This document shows positions 43,237 through 51,835 of a stretch of DNA of 64,000 bases, one piece after another. Position 1 is the first letter of the stretch. Each line of letters opens with the position of its first letter. The DNA is from Saccharicrinis fermentans DSM 9555 = JCM 21142 (GTDB lineage Bacteria > Bacteroidota > Bacteroidia > Bacteroidales > Marinilabiliaceae). The DNA lies in assembly GCF_000517085.1 (NCBI RefSeq), contig NZ_KI912107.1:3903980-3967979 (forward strand). Direction: 5' to 3'. The translations under genes and the position numbers were made by a program. A model generated the notes under the pieces. It was not told the origin of the DNA. It made no database searches and worked only from the letters and a program-made list of their open reading frames with translations.

Positions 43237-44369
43237 TGTTCGAAAATTTATCACATTTAGCACTACAGCAATATTGGTGGTTTCTCATCTCACTATTGGG
43301 AGCCATCCTAGTATTTTTAATGTTTGTACAAGGTGGTCAGACACTCATATCCGTCCTGGGCAAAACAAAAGATGAGAAAACCATCTTAGTAAATGCCCTG
43401 GGCAGAAAATGGGAATTCACCTTTACCACACTGGTTACTTTTGGAGGTGCTTTTTTTGCATCCTTTCCCTTGTTTTACAGTACCAGTTTTGGTGGCGCTT
43501 ATTGGGTTTGGATGATTATACTGTTTGCCTTTATCATACAGGCCATTTCTTATGAGTTTCGTAATAGGCCCAGCAATGTCTACGGCCCCAAAACATACGA
43601 AACATTCTTATTCATCAATGGCTTCATCGGAACCATATTTATAGGAACAGCAGTAGCGACCTTCTTTACTGGCTCTAATTTTTCAGTAAACGAATACAAC
43701 CAATCACAATGGGACAACAGTTTTCATGGGCTCGAAGCTGCTCTAAATCTGCACAATATATCATTGGGATTAACCGTCTTCTTTCTGGCCAGAGTACTGG
43801 CAATACTGTATTTTATGAATGCGGTGGACCATAAAGAGATCATGACACGAGCAAAAAAACAGCTTCTGTACAATGGTATTCCCTTTGTCTTTTTGTTTCT
43901 CACATTTACGATATGGCTCTTGTTAAGAGACGGATTTGCAGTGAATCCCGACAACAAACAAATCATTATGCAGCCTTTTAAATATTTCAATAACCTGATA
44001 GAAATGCCCTTGGTAGGCATTGGTTTCTTGGTGGGTGTTCTTTTGGTATTGTATGGCATTATATCCAGCTACCTAAAGCCAAACACGCGTGGAATATGGT
44101 ATAGTGGCGCAGGAACAATGCTTACTGTTTTAACGCTATTTTTAGTGGCCGGTTATAATAACACCTCCTTTTATCCATCTGTCAGTAGCTTACAGAGTTC
44201 TCTGACTATCGAAAATTCCAGCTCCAGCCACTTTACCTTAACAGCCATGAGCTATGTATCACTCATGATACCCTTCGTGATAGCCTATATATGGTATGTA
44301 TGGAGAGCTATCAATAACCGAAAAATAGATCAGGAGGAAATTGAATCAGACGATATTCACATCTATTAA
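43236..44369 (+). CDS. cydB: Cytochrome bd oxidase subunit II
   Basis: A 377-residue polytopic membrane protein. It starts with LQQYWWFLISLLGAILVFLM and contains the CydB-type motifs VNALGRKWEFTFTTLVTFGG and ISYEFRNRP. About nine helices. It is overlapped by cydA and followed by a dispersed repeat and a tiny membrane gene. With CydA it reduces O2 at high affinity without proton pumping. Confidence 0.95.
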   Translation: MFENLSHLALQQYWWFLISLLGAILVFLMFVQGGQTLISVLGKTKDEKTILVNALGRKWEFTFTTLVTFGGAFFASFPLFYSTSFGGAYWVWMIILFAFIIQAISYEFRNRPSNVYGPKTYETFLFINGFIGTIFIGTAVATFFTGSNFSVNEYNQSQWDNSFHGLEAALNLHNISLGLTVFFLARVLAILYFMNAVDHKEIMTRAKKQLLYNGIPFVFLFLTFTIWLLLRDGFAVNPDNKQIIMQPFKYFNNLIEMPLVGIGFLVGVLLVLYGIISSYLKPNTRGIWYSGAGTMLTVLTLFLVAGYNNTSFYPSVSSLQSSLTIENSSSSHFTLTAMSYVSLMIPFVIAYIWYVWRAINNRKIDQEEIESDDIHIY

Positions 44370-44424
44370 AACATAAGCCTTGCACACGAAACGAGCCACA
44401 AAGATACCCTGGCAAAGAAGTAGG

Positions 44425-44484
44425 GATAAATTAGTCCTGGCGAGTTCCTTGTGAACATTGAAATTAAATTATAATCATACGAAA
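44425..44484 (+). repeat. 58-bp dispersed repeat, copy 4
   Basis: Begins GATAAATTAGTCC, contains TGGCGAGTTCC and ends TATAATCATACGAAAC. ACGAAACGAGCCA lies 30 bp upstream, matching the sequence that follows copy 1. It sits between cydB and the small gene at 44572. Confidence 0.72.
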
Positions 44485-44571
44485 CGCACATGACCAGAGC
44501 AGACAATGATACACACTGATGAATGATTGAAATTTGTACTGACTCGTGAAGTTTCGCTAATTTTTAAACCG

Positions 44572-44715
44572 ATGAAATACTTACACGAAATACTTTGGTA
44601 CCTCAGCTGGCCTGTACTGATTGTCATCAGTTATCAGGCCGTAAAATGGGTCCTTAAAAAATTTGAAAAAACGAACATCGAAAAATCAGAGGGTTCTGAT
44701 TATTTTGATATTTAA
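44572..44715 (+). CDS. 47-residue membrane protein, CydX-like candidate
   Basis: Starts at the ATG at 44572. One transmembrane helix (about 7-27) begins with ILWYLSWPVLIVISY. The WYxxW start is reminiscent of CydX (which begins MWYFAW in Escherichia coli), and the gene follows cydB. The soluble tail is charged (KKFEKTNIEKSEGSDYFDI). It may be a small bd-oxidase subunit, but homology is not shown. An alternative is an unrelated single-pass peptide. Confidence 0.55.
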   Translation: MKYLHEILWYLSWPVLIVISYQAVKWVLKKFEKTNIEKSEGSDYFDI

Positions 44716-44743
44716 TCATCAACAATAATTATTCTAAGATCAG

Positions 44744-44782
44744 GAGGCGGTCTCAAAACTTTTTAAGTATTGCTACCGCCTC
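44744..44782 (+). terminator. Terminator-like hairpin after the cyd region
   Basis: GAGGCGGT pairs with ACCGCCTC across a 23-nt loop. The T-run is short, so efficiency is uncertain. Confidence 0.55.
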
Positions 44783-44834
44783 TATTTAAAACGTTAAGAG
44801 AACAAGTCAAATGAGTTTTATTACACTCCAGGCA

Positions 44835-45569
44835 TCACGCTCTTCCTACGACCAGTCGCACCAGTGAAAAACAGACATACAAGGCTATTGTAATAGCAAT
44901 ACCTCCCACTCCCAACCAAATAAGAAAGAATAAACTAGCGAGCAACAGTGTATACTTATCCACATTACCCATCAAACCAAAGCTTTTAAATTTCAACGAA
45001 AACATAGGAATTTCCGAAATCAGCAGAAAAGAAAACACGGGAACAAAAGCCAACAACAACCATTGACTCTGCAACAAATCAAAAAGCCAGCCACTGCCGT
45101 TATCAAACACAAAAGCCAGGGAAGCCAAAAACATACCAGTGGCAGTAGTTGTTAAACCAATAAAGCTTTCCGACTGTCGCGTATCCACATTAAACTTTGC
45201 CAGACGCAAACCAGAAAATACGGTCACCACAAAAGGGGATAAGATCAATAGCTGAGTAGGTATATTCTGCGCAAAAAGATCCGCCTCATAACTACCCAAC
45301 ACTACTTTAAAAAGCATCATATGCAACATCACCATAGGCGCTAAACCAAAGCTCACCATATCGCCCAGAGAATCCAGCTCCTTACCCATCGGAGAATAGG
45401 CTTTCAATATCCTGGCAGCAAAGCCATCCGAGAAATCAAACACAGAAGCTAAAAACAGCAGAAGAGAAGCCTCCATTAACATTCCATGAAAAGCAGTAAA
45501 AACACTCAAGGTGCCACAAAGCAAATTGAGGCTGGTAATAAAATTGGGGACATGTTTTGTAATAGACAT
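44835..45569 (-). CDS. pssA: CDP-diacylglycerol-serine O-phosphatidyltransferase
   Basis: A 244-residue CDP-alcohol phosphatidyltransferase that makes phosphatidylserine. The motif DFSDGFAARILKAYSPMGKELDSLGDMVSFG (about 45-75) contains the DG...AR...G...D...D signature. About seven helices. Start MSITKHVPNFITSLNLLCGT is typical of the family. It is 59 bp downstream of the copper ATPase gene on the same strand; co-transcription is possible but functionally unrelated. Confidence 0.93.
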   Translation of the reverse strand: MSITKHVPNFITSLNLLCGTLSVFTAFHGMLMEASLLLFLASVFDFSDGFAARILKAYSPMGKELDSLGDMVSFGLAPMVMLHMMLFKVVLGSYEADLFAQNIPTQLLILSPFVVTVFSGLRLAKFNVDTRQSESFIGLTTTATGMFLASLAFVFDNGSGWLFDLLQSQWLLLAFVPVFSFLLISEIPMFSLKFKSFGLMGNVDKYTLLLASLFFLIWLGVGGIAITIALYVCFSLVRLVVGRA

Positions 45570-45628
45570 AATTCAACAATAAACAGTTAGCAGCAAAGTA
45601 TCATCTCAACAACAATAACACTTTTACT

Positions 45629-48016
45629 TTATTTTAAAATTTTGGCGCCTGCCATACGCGTACGAAATGTTGTAAAAAGCACCACCGAAATTGAACTTAC
45701 AGGCATTAATATGGCAGCAACAACAGGTGACAAGTTTCCACTAATCGCAAAACCTAAACCTATGGCATTATAAAAAAACGAAATTAAAAAACTTTGCTTA
45801 ACAACCGTCAAACTTTTTTGTGCAAAACGAATATACTGATGAAAATTCATAAACCTAGAAGCATCCAAGATTGCATCTCCGGCGGGAGAAAAATGGTAGA
45901 TATCATCAGCCAGAGAGAGCGCCACATCGCTATTTAAAAAGGCACCGGCATCATTTAAACCATCACCAGTCATCAACACAGCGTTACCCCTTTGTTTCAA
46001 TTCGGCCACAAAATTCATTTTATCCTGGGGCTTCTGATTAAAAAACATTTTATCATCATCAAACATATCCCTTAAATTTTCTTTCTCCCCATCATTATCG
46101 CCAGACAGCAAATACAGACGATACTTACTTTTAAGGGTATGAATCACATTCTCTATCCCTGGTCGATATTTATTCCCAATCTTAAAATAACCCTTCATTT
46201 TTCCGTCAATGGATAAATAAACCGAAGAAGCAGCCGCTTTAATATTCAAATCGCGCCCTTCATCAACATACTCCAACGCACCCAACTTAACACGCTCACC
46301 ATCAATTGTTGAAAATATACCTCTTCCCGAAACTTCGGTATAGCCCACTGTTTCATATACCTTTACATCGGAATAAAAAGTACTGATGGCATTACTCAGG
46401 GGGTGAGTTGACTGCCTGGCCAACGAAACAGCCTTGGACAACTCATCTGGACGCAGATCAAGTCCAACAAAAGTCACATTGTTTTCCTCCGGTTTTGTTA
46501 AAGTCCCTGTTTTATCAAAGACAATCGTATCTATATGTGTTAAGCGTTCTATAACATCAGCATTTTTAATATAAAAACCCTGTTCTCCAAAAATCCGCAT
46601 GGCACTTCCAAAAGTAAAAGGAATAGAAAGAGCCAATGCACATGGACAAGCCACAATCAGCACCGAAGTCAATACCAATAAGGCAGACTTAAAGCTATCC
46701 AAATACAACCAAGCGCCAAAACCAGCCAACGCAATAAAGATAACCGCCAAAGTAAATCTTCCACTGATTCTATCTACGATAGAAGTAAGTGATTTAGATG
46801 AAATATCATCTTTTTTATTTTGATTCCATAATTGGGTAAGATGACTCTGAGCCACTTCTTTTGTTACACAAATAGTAATGGCGCCTCCCGTTTGCACACC
46901 TCCCGCATACAAAAAGTCACCTTTCTTTTTTAACACAGGAGCCGACTCTCCGGTAACGAAGCTATAATCAACCAATGCCGTTCCATCCAACAAAACCGAA
47001 TCGGCCGGTATCAATTCTTTATTTCTTATCAATAAGCGATCCCCCTCTTTCACATCTTTCAGAAGAATACTTTCCTCCGATCCGTTCACACGCGTTACCG
47101 CTATGGGGAAATACGATTTATAATCACGATCAAATGCCAAGGCTTGATAGGTCTTACTCTGATACCATCTCCCCAGCAATAAAAAAAACATAAAACCTGA
47201 GAGACTGTCGGAATAGCCAGGGCCGCGTCCAGTAATGACTTCGTAACTGGTAACAAAAAACAAGGCCAACACTCCAATTGCGATTGGCAAATCAATATTT
47301 ACAATGCCTTTTAACAGGTTTTTAGCTGCCGAAATAAGGTAGTCACTACCACTATAAAACACCAAGGGAAAAGTTAAAGCATACATCAAATAATACAAAA
47401 AAGTACCAAAAGATCCTTCAATGGTTCCGCCATTAAAATACTCAGGTAAACTATAGAGCATTACATTACCAAACACAAATCCGGCCACCCCAATCTTATA
47501 CAACAACTTCTTATCCTGCACCTTACCCTCATCATTTTCTTCAAGGTTCTGCAACGATATATCCGGAACATAATGAATAGAGACCAATAATTCCACCAGT
47601 TGCCGCAGGGAAATAATATGGGTATTGAAGCTAACCGTGTATTTTTTTTGCACAAAATTAACAGCGCCATAACTCACCCCCGGGTTTAATTTATTCAAGT
47701 GCTCCAACAGCCATATACACGAAGCACAGTGGATAGATGGAATATAGAAAGTAACTTTAGCTATACCATTATCAAAAAACTCATACAACTTTTCCTTCAC
47801 TTCCTCCTTATCCAGATAAGCATACTTACTTAAATGAGGGGCTTCATCTAATCGAATACCCGGTTGTTGTTGAAACGCGTAATACTGTTGCATCTGACTA
47901 TCATTTAACAGCTGATAAACAGACAAGCAGCCGTTGCAACAAAATCGCTTTCCTTGCCATTCCGTTGGCACCTTACCGCAATCGGCACCGCAATGAACAC
48001 AATTATTATTTGACAT
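45629..48016 (-). CDS. ccoI: Copper-exporting P1B ATPase for cbb3 assembly (CcoI-type)
   Basis: A 795-residue heavy-metal P-type ATPase. An N-terminal Cys-rich zinc-finger-like segment (CVHCGADC, FCCNGC) precedes a heavy-metal domain (SIHCASCIWLLEH). The membrane CPC motif is VACPCALALSIPF. The phosphorylation motif is FDKTGTLT and the hinge is TGDGLNDAGA. The N-terminal arrangement is typical of FixI/CcoI, which supply copper to the cbb3 catalytic subunit. It follows a TauE/SafE-like gene by 17 bp. Confidence 0.93.
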   Translation of the reverse strand: MSNNNCVHCGADCGKVPTEWQGKRFCCNGCLSVYQLLNDSQMQQYYAFQQQPGIRLDEAPHLSKYAYLDKEEVKEKLYEFFDNGIAKVTFYIPSIHCASCIWLLEHLNKLNPGVSYGAVNFVQKKYTVSFNTHIISLRQLVELLVSIHYVPDISLQNLEENDEGKVQDKKLLYKIGVAGFVFGNVMLYSLPEYFNGGTIEGSFGTFLYYLMYALTFPLVFYSGSDYLISAAKNLLKGIVNIDLPIAIGVLALFFVTSYEVITGRGPGYSDSLSGFMFFLLLGRWYQSKTYQALAFDRDYKSYFPIAVTRVNGSEESILLKDVKEGDRLLIRNKELIPADSVLLDGTALVDYSFVTGESAPVLKKKGDFLYAGGVQTGGAITICVTKEVAQSHLTQLWNQNKKDDISSKSLTSIVDRISGRFTLAVIFIALAGFGAWLYLDSFKSALLVLTSVLIVACPCALALSIPFTFGSAMRIFGEQGFYIKNADVIERLTHIDTIVFDKTGTLTKPEENNVTFVGLDLRPDELSKAVSLARQSTHPLSNAISTFYSDVKVYETVGYTEVSGRGIFSTIDGERVKLGALEYVDEGRDLNIKAAASSVYLSIDGKMKGYFKIGNKYRPGIENVIHTLKSKYRLYLLSGDNDGEKENLRDMFDDDKMFFNQKPQDKMNFVAELKQRGNAVLMTGDGLNDAGAFLNSDVALSLADDIYHFSPAGDAILDASRFMNFHQYIRFAQKSLTVVKQSFLISFFYNAIGLGFAISGNLSPVVAAILMPVSSISVVLFTTFRTRMAGAKILK

Positions 48017-48033
48017 CTATACCCCTCTGTTAA

Positions 48034-48786
48034 TTACTCATCTTCTGCATGACAACAGGAATTCTGTACCGCATCCTCTTGATCCCCCTGCACATGTTCA
48101 ACATGAGCCTTAGGGTGCAACATTTTTTCCGGCGGACTCAAATACGGGATTCCCAAACTTAAGCCACGCATTACAAACAAAACACCAATGACCACCACCA
48201 GTACAGGAATGGCCTTATTCATTTTCTTACGAAGGCTTACACTAACCATATCGCCCAATAAAGAAATACCCAACATCAGCGGAAGTGTTCCCAATCCAAA
48301 CAATATCATAAACAAAGTACCGGTACCCACATCACCCGTTCCAATAGCACCCGCAATTGCCAGATAAACCAGTCCACAAGGCAAGAGACCATTTAGCAAG
48401 CCAATAAAAAAAAGCCGCCCAAATGATTTTTTCATAAAAAGCTTTTGAATGCCTTTACGCACCCATCCTGCTAAAGGAATATTCCCGCCCTTTACTTTTT
48501 TAAACAAAGAAGGTAGTAATACCGATATAATCATCAATGCCCCCATGACAACCGAAATCCATTGCTGAAAACCCACCAACGAAAGCCCTTGTCCTATTAA
48601 GCCAAAAACCGCTCCCATCAATCCATAGGTGACAGTTCTGCCCATATTATACAATACACCACCCGTAACTTTGGTAAGGACTCCCTTACCATACAAAGGT
48701 AAACTAAGGGCAATAGGTCCACACATACCTGCACAATGCAAACTCCCCATTATACCTAAAACAAAGCCTGACAATATTATCTCCAT
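48034..48786 (-). CDS. TauE/SafE-like membrane protein of the cbb3 cluster
   Basis: A 250-residue membrane protein with about six helices. It starts with GIMGSLHCAGMCGPIALSLP, a Cys-containing motif (CxxxC) typical of the SafE-like branch beside CcoI in Bacteroidota. FGLGTLPLMLGISLLGDMVS is a second family signature. The C-terminal tail has His and Cys residues (HPKAHVEHV, NSCCHAEDE) that could bind metal. A role in copper handling for cbb3 is inferred from context. Confidence 0.8.
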   Translation of the reverse strand: MEIILSGFVLGIMGSLHCAGMCGPIALSLPLYGKGVLTKVTGGVLYNMGRTVTYGLMGAVFGLIGQGLSLVGFQQWISVVMGALMIISVLLPSLFKKVKGGNIPLAGWVRKGIQKLFMKKSFGRLFFIGLLNGLLPCGLVYLAIAGAIGTGDVGTGTLFMILFGLGTLPLMLGISLLGDMVSVSLRKKMNKAIPVLVVVIGVLFVMRGLSLGIPYLSPPEKMLHPKAHVEHVQGDQEDAVQNSCCHAEDE

Positions 48787-48794
48787 ATCTGAAT

Positions 48795-49235
48795 TTATCT
48801 GACTACAAAATCTTTTGACACCTTGTACTTTTTACCATCCCCCACCCAGGATATCGACACCTGGTACCTACCTTTTTTTAGGTCACCGTCCGGCACCATT
48901 AATTCCCTTTCTCCTTGAGCAAGCAGCAAGGTAACATCATCTTCTTTACCCGAAGGTCGATAAAAATAAACGGTTTTATCATATGGAAGATTGGCCACAC
49001 TGGCCGCCAAAATCACCAATGCTCCGTCATCTACATTAACAACAGAAACACTATCCTGGTAAATCACAGAACGTTTATTGATTTTCATTGTTAATCCATA
49101 TTCAGCCCCTTGTCGATAATAATCTTTAGTAACCAGATCATTATTCTCTCCTAAAGTAAAGATCACAAAAGAAATGATCCATGTAAAAAAAATCACAAAG
49201 AAAACGATGATTCCATGTCCCCAATTAAATTTCAT
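48795..49235 (-). CDS. ccoH: FixH-family protein (CcoH)
   Basis: A 146-residue protein with one N-terminal transmembrane helix (about 5-28) and a periplasmic beta domain. The FixH signature NDLVTKDYYRQGAEY is at about 33-47. FixH/CcoH is required for cbb3 assembly in other bacteria. It is 8 bp upstream of the SafE-like gene and 92 bp downstream of ccoG. Confidence 0.85.
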   Translation of the reverse strand: MKFNWGHGIIVFFVIFFTWIISFVIFTLGENNDLVTKDYYRQGAEYGLTMKINKRSVIYQDSVSVVNVDDGALVILAASVANLPYDKTVYFYRPSGKEDDVTLLLAQGERELMVPDGDLKKGRYQVSISWVGDGKKYKVSKDFVVR

Positions 49236-49327
49236 ATTATTCTATTAAGTATTTATCATCCATCAACAAACAACCTAGCTCATTGCCCCCACACCCAACG
49301 CATGTAAAAACAAACCATAAGCAATGA

Positions 49328-50689
49328 TTAACTACCCGGCTTGGGACCTATAAAAGTTGCCTTTGTTGTTTCCAGCATTCTTTCCTCATCATAAATTCCC
49401 AGCTCCACAGGTGCATTTCCCTTCTTCATATCAAACCTAGCTCTCTTAAGTACAATAACACCATCAAAACTACCATCCTCAGATAACACAATGGGATATT
49501 CCGACAGGAAGAAAGCACTATTCTTTGGTTTTAAAAATTTTAATCTGATATTTTTAACACCTTCTGTTTTATTAACAATTTTCAGTTGATAAATATTAGA
49601 GATACTATCTACACTCACCTCCTGATACATGGTTCCGGGCATGCGCAACAAAGAAGCATCCACTTCGGTTCTACCCCATAAGGACACCACAAGTGCCGAC
49701 AAAAGAACAAGCAACACAGCACTATAAGCAAAAGTCCTTAAGTTTTTAATACTGCTTTTCCCGGTTTCAATACTATAATTAGAAGCAAAGCGAATTAAAT
49801 TAGGTGCTCGCTTCATCCTTTTCATAATAATATTGCACTCATCAATACAGGCCGTACAGTTAACACACTCCAGCTGTGTTCCGTTTCTAATATCAATACC
49901 AGTAGGGCAAACCACCACACATCCCCCACAATCAACACAATCACCTTTTAACCTACGTGGCTCTCCCCTTTTATAATCATATGCTACAGTTATTGTTTTA
50001 GCATCCATCAACACCCCTTGCATCCGACCATAAGGGCAAAACAAGGTACAAACACTTTCACGCACATATGCATATATCCAATAGTAAAAAACAGTTACCA
50101 CCAACATGGCAGCATACACTTGCCAATAATCAATCAAGGGACTCTTCCAGATGAGTATCAAACCAGAGAGACCTGTAAACCACATGATAAACACATTGGT
50201 AAAAAAGAGCACAACCACAAAATAAATCACATGCTTTAAAGCAAGCGCAACTCTACCCGGAAACTTACTTCGTCTCCCCCTTTGATAATTTCCATGAAAC
50301 AGATATTCGATTCTACGAAATATCATTTCCATAAAAACAGTATGCGGACATGCCCAGCCACACCAAAAGCGACCAAAGACAACCGTAAAAAGAACTACAA
50401 AAACAACAACAGTAGCCATTACAATGGCCATAATATCACCATCCTGAGAATATACAGTGGCCCCCATCAGGTGAAACTTCCTATGAACAATATCCAACAA
50501 CATAAAAGGATTGCCCCCCACTTTTATAATGGGTGCAAGAACAAAAAACAGCAACAAAGAAAAAGCTACAATGGTTCTACGAGTATACCATTTACCCTTA
50601 GGTTGTCGGGCCTTTATCCGCTTTCTTTTACCGTGTTCATCAATATTATCCGGGCGCTCCCTAAATGTCTTATTCTGTTTCGATGTCAT
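49328..50689 (-). CDS. ccoG: Cytochrome c oxidase accessory protein CcoG
   Basis: A 453-residue membrane protein with two ferredoxin-type cluster motifs (CVDCGGCVVVCPTGIDIRNG, then CVNCTACIDECN). It has about four or five helices. FGRFWCGWACPHTVFMEMIF with ESVCTLFCPYGRMQG are the other CcoG hallmarks. CcoG reduces Cu(II) for insertion into the cbb3 oxidase. The C-terminal immunoglobulin-like domain (IgD) is present. The next gene upstream is separated by a MITE-like element. Confidence 0.95.
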   Translation of the reverse strand: MTSKQNKTFRERPDNIDEHGKRKRIKARQPKGKWYTRRTIVAFSLLLFFVLAPIIKVGGNPFMLLDIVHRKFHLMGATVYSQDGDIMAIVMATVVVFVVLFTVVFGRFWCGWACPHTVFMEMIFRRIEYLFHGNYQRGRRSKFPGRVALALKHVIYFVVVLFFTNVFIMWFTGLSGLILIWKSPLIDYWQVYAAMLVVTVFYYWIYAYVRESVCTLFCPYGRMQGVLMDAKTITVAYDYKRGEPRRLKGDCVDCGGCVVVCPTGIDIRNGTQLECVNCTACIDECNIIMKRMKRAPNLIRFASNYSIETGKSSIKNLRTFAYSAVLLVLLSALVVSLWGRTEVDASLLRMPGTMYQEVSVDSISNIYQLKIVNKTEGVKNIRLKFLKPKNSAFFLSEYPIVLSEDGSFDGVIVLKRARFDMKKGNAPVELGIYDEERMLETTKATFIGPKPGS

Positions 50690-50764
50690 GGGCTACTTTA
50701 AATACAAACCATACTAATAACATTCAGCCAGTATATTACATACTAAAAAATTATGCACTAATTA

Positions 50765-50833
50765 GTGACTGCAAGAAAACTACCGTTTCAAAAAATGAGA
50801 ATAACGCAGTATTTTAAGTTTTCTTGCAAAAAC
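50765..50833 (-). mobile_element. MITE-like element, short copy, at the ccoP stop codon
   Basis: 69 bp. On the plus strand it begins GTGACTGCAAGAAAACTAC and ends AGTTTTCTTGCAAAAAC. Flanks are TAATTA on both sides (extendable to ACTAATTA). The interior shares AATGAGAATAACGCAGTATT with the copy at 29611. On the minus strand its last base supplies the G of the ccoP TAG stop codon. An internal deletion relative to the long copy is likely. Confidence 0.8.
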
Positions 50834-51417
50834 TAATTACATTTTACACCCTGTGGGTCCTTAGGGTTAGCAGGTGAAGACCCCACCAGCTCATTTAATA
50901 TATAGTTGGCTACATACTTAATTTCTTCTTCCTGCATCATGCTTTTGTAAGGCGTCATCCCTTTGGTAGGCTTACCATTGGCTATTATATGCATCAGGTC
51001 TTCCTCACTACAACCGTTCAGCCAGAATTCATCCGTTAAATTAGGCCCTATATTATTTCCTTCTCCGTTAGCACCATGACAGGCCATACAGGCATTCTTT
51101 ACAAAAAGAGCTTTTCCTTTTTCAACCATTTCGGCTTTACTCAGCTGCGGCATACTCTCTTTATTGGCAGCCTGTATAGCAGCTTGCTTCTCCTCAAACG
51201 CAGCAAGCGATTTTTCATATTCACTAGCTTGATCCCGTTTGTTTCCCGGATATCCAAAATAATGAACAAAATAGAACAAAGAAAAACCTACGGTCACCAA
51301 AAACAAAAGTGTTATCCAAAATGGTGCGGGATTGTTTTGTTCTTTAATTCCATCATAATCATGAGACTCAATATCATCATGAAATTCTTGGGGCTTATTA
51401 TTGTTATCTTGGCTCAT
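50833..51417 (-). CDS. ccoP: cbb3 oxidase subunit III (CcoP-like, one heme c)
   Basis: A 194-residue protein. One membrane helix (about 32-55) precedes a cytochrome c domain with CMACH (Cys110, Cys113, His114) and a distal Met region (KGMTPYKSMM). Classical CcoP carries two heme c motifs; here only one is present. The TAG stop lies at the boundary of the MITE-like element. It is transcribed downstream of ccoQ, ccoNO and ccoS. Confidence 0.9.
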   Translation of the reverse strand: MSQDNNNKPQEFHDDIESHDYDGIKEQNNPAPFWITLLFLVTVGFSLFYFVHYFGYPGNKRDQASEYEKSLAAFEEKQAAIQAANKESMPQLSKAEMVEKGKALFVKNACMACHGANGEGNNIGPNLTDEFWLNGCSEEDLMHIIANGKPTKGMTPYKSMMQEEEIKYVANYILNELVGSSPANPKDPQGVKCN

Positions 51418-51548
51418 TGTAATTCAATTGGTTTAATTTCTTATATTTCCTGGTACGATAAATCGGTCATCAACAAAAACAACGTGCTTGAATCCAGTTC
51501 GTCTCCGGGTATTCAGGAAACTCTTCAAACTCCTTCACTTTTGGCATT

Positions 51549-51737
51549 TCACATGTCATCTTCAAGATCCTCCTCATCCTCTAAAATCGCGTTTTTGTAT
51601 TGCACAAGTTTAGATTTTGGAGTACGCACAGTTCTGTAAACTATAATGACAAACAAGATGATAAAAATAGATATTCCAATAATATAGTACCATTGAATAC
51701 CATCCACATCTTTTAATACTTCACTTACAAATCCCAT
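51549..51737 (-). CDS. ccoQ: Small cbb3 subunit (CcoQ-like)
   Basis: A 62-residue protein with one transmembrane helix (about 17-36, YYIIGISIFIILFVIIVYRT) and an acidic tail (NAILEDEEDLEDDM). Position between ccoNO and ccoP, size and topology fit CcoQ, which stabilises the cbb3 complex. Sequence similarity among CcoQ proteins is low, so the call is largely positional. Confidence 0.75.
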   Translation of the reverse strand: MGFVSEVLKDVDGIQWYYIIGISIFIILFVIIVYRTVRTPKSKLVQYKNAILEDEEDLEDDM

Positions 51738-51835
51738 AACTTCTAATACTTAATAAACAACATTGCCTTCACATCAGAGGCTTACATGCATAAGGATGAC
51801 TCACAAGCTATGCGCCTACCCACATTCTAAGCATA

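Noticed and set aside
44527-44571. Upstream extension of the small gene at 44572
   Set aside because: Would place about 15 extra residues before a normal membrane-protein start; the ATG at 44572 fits better.
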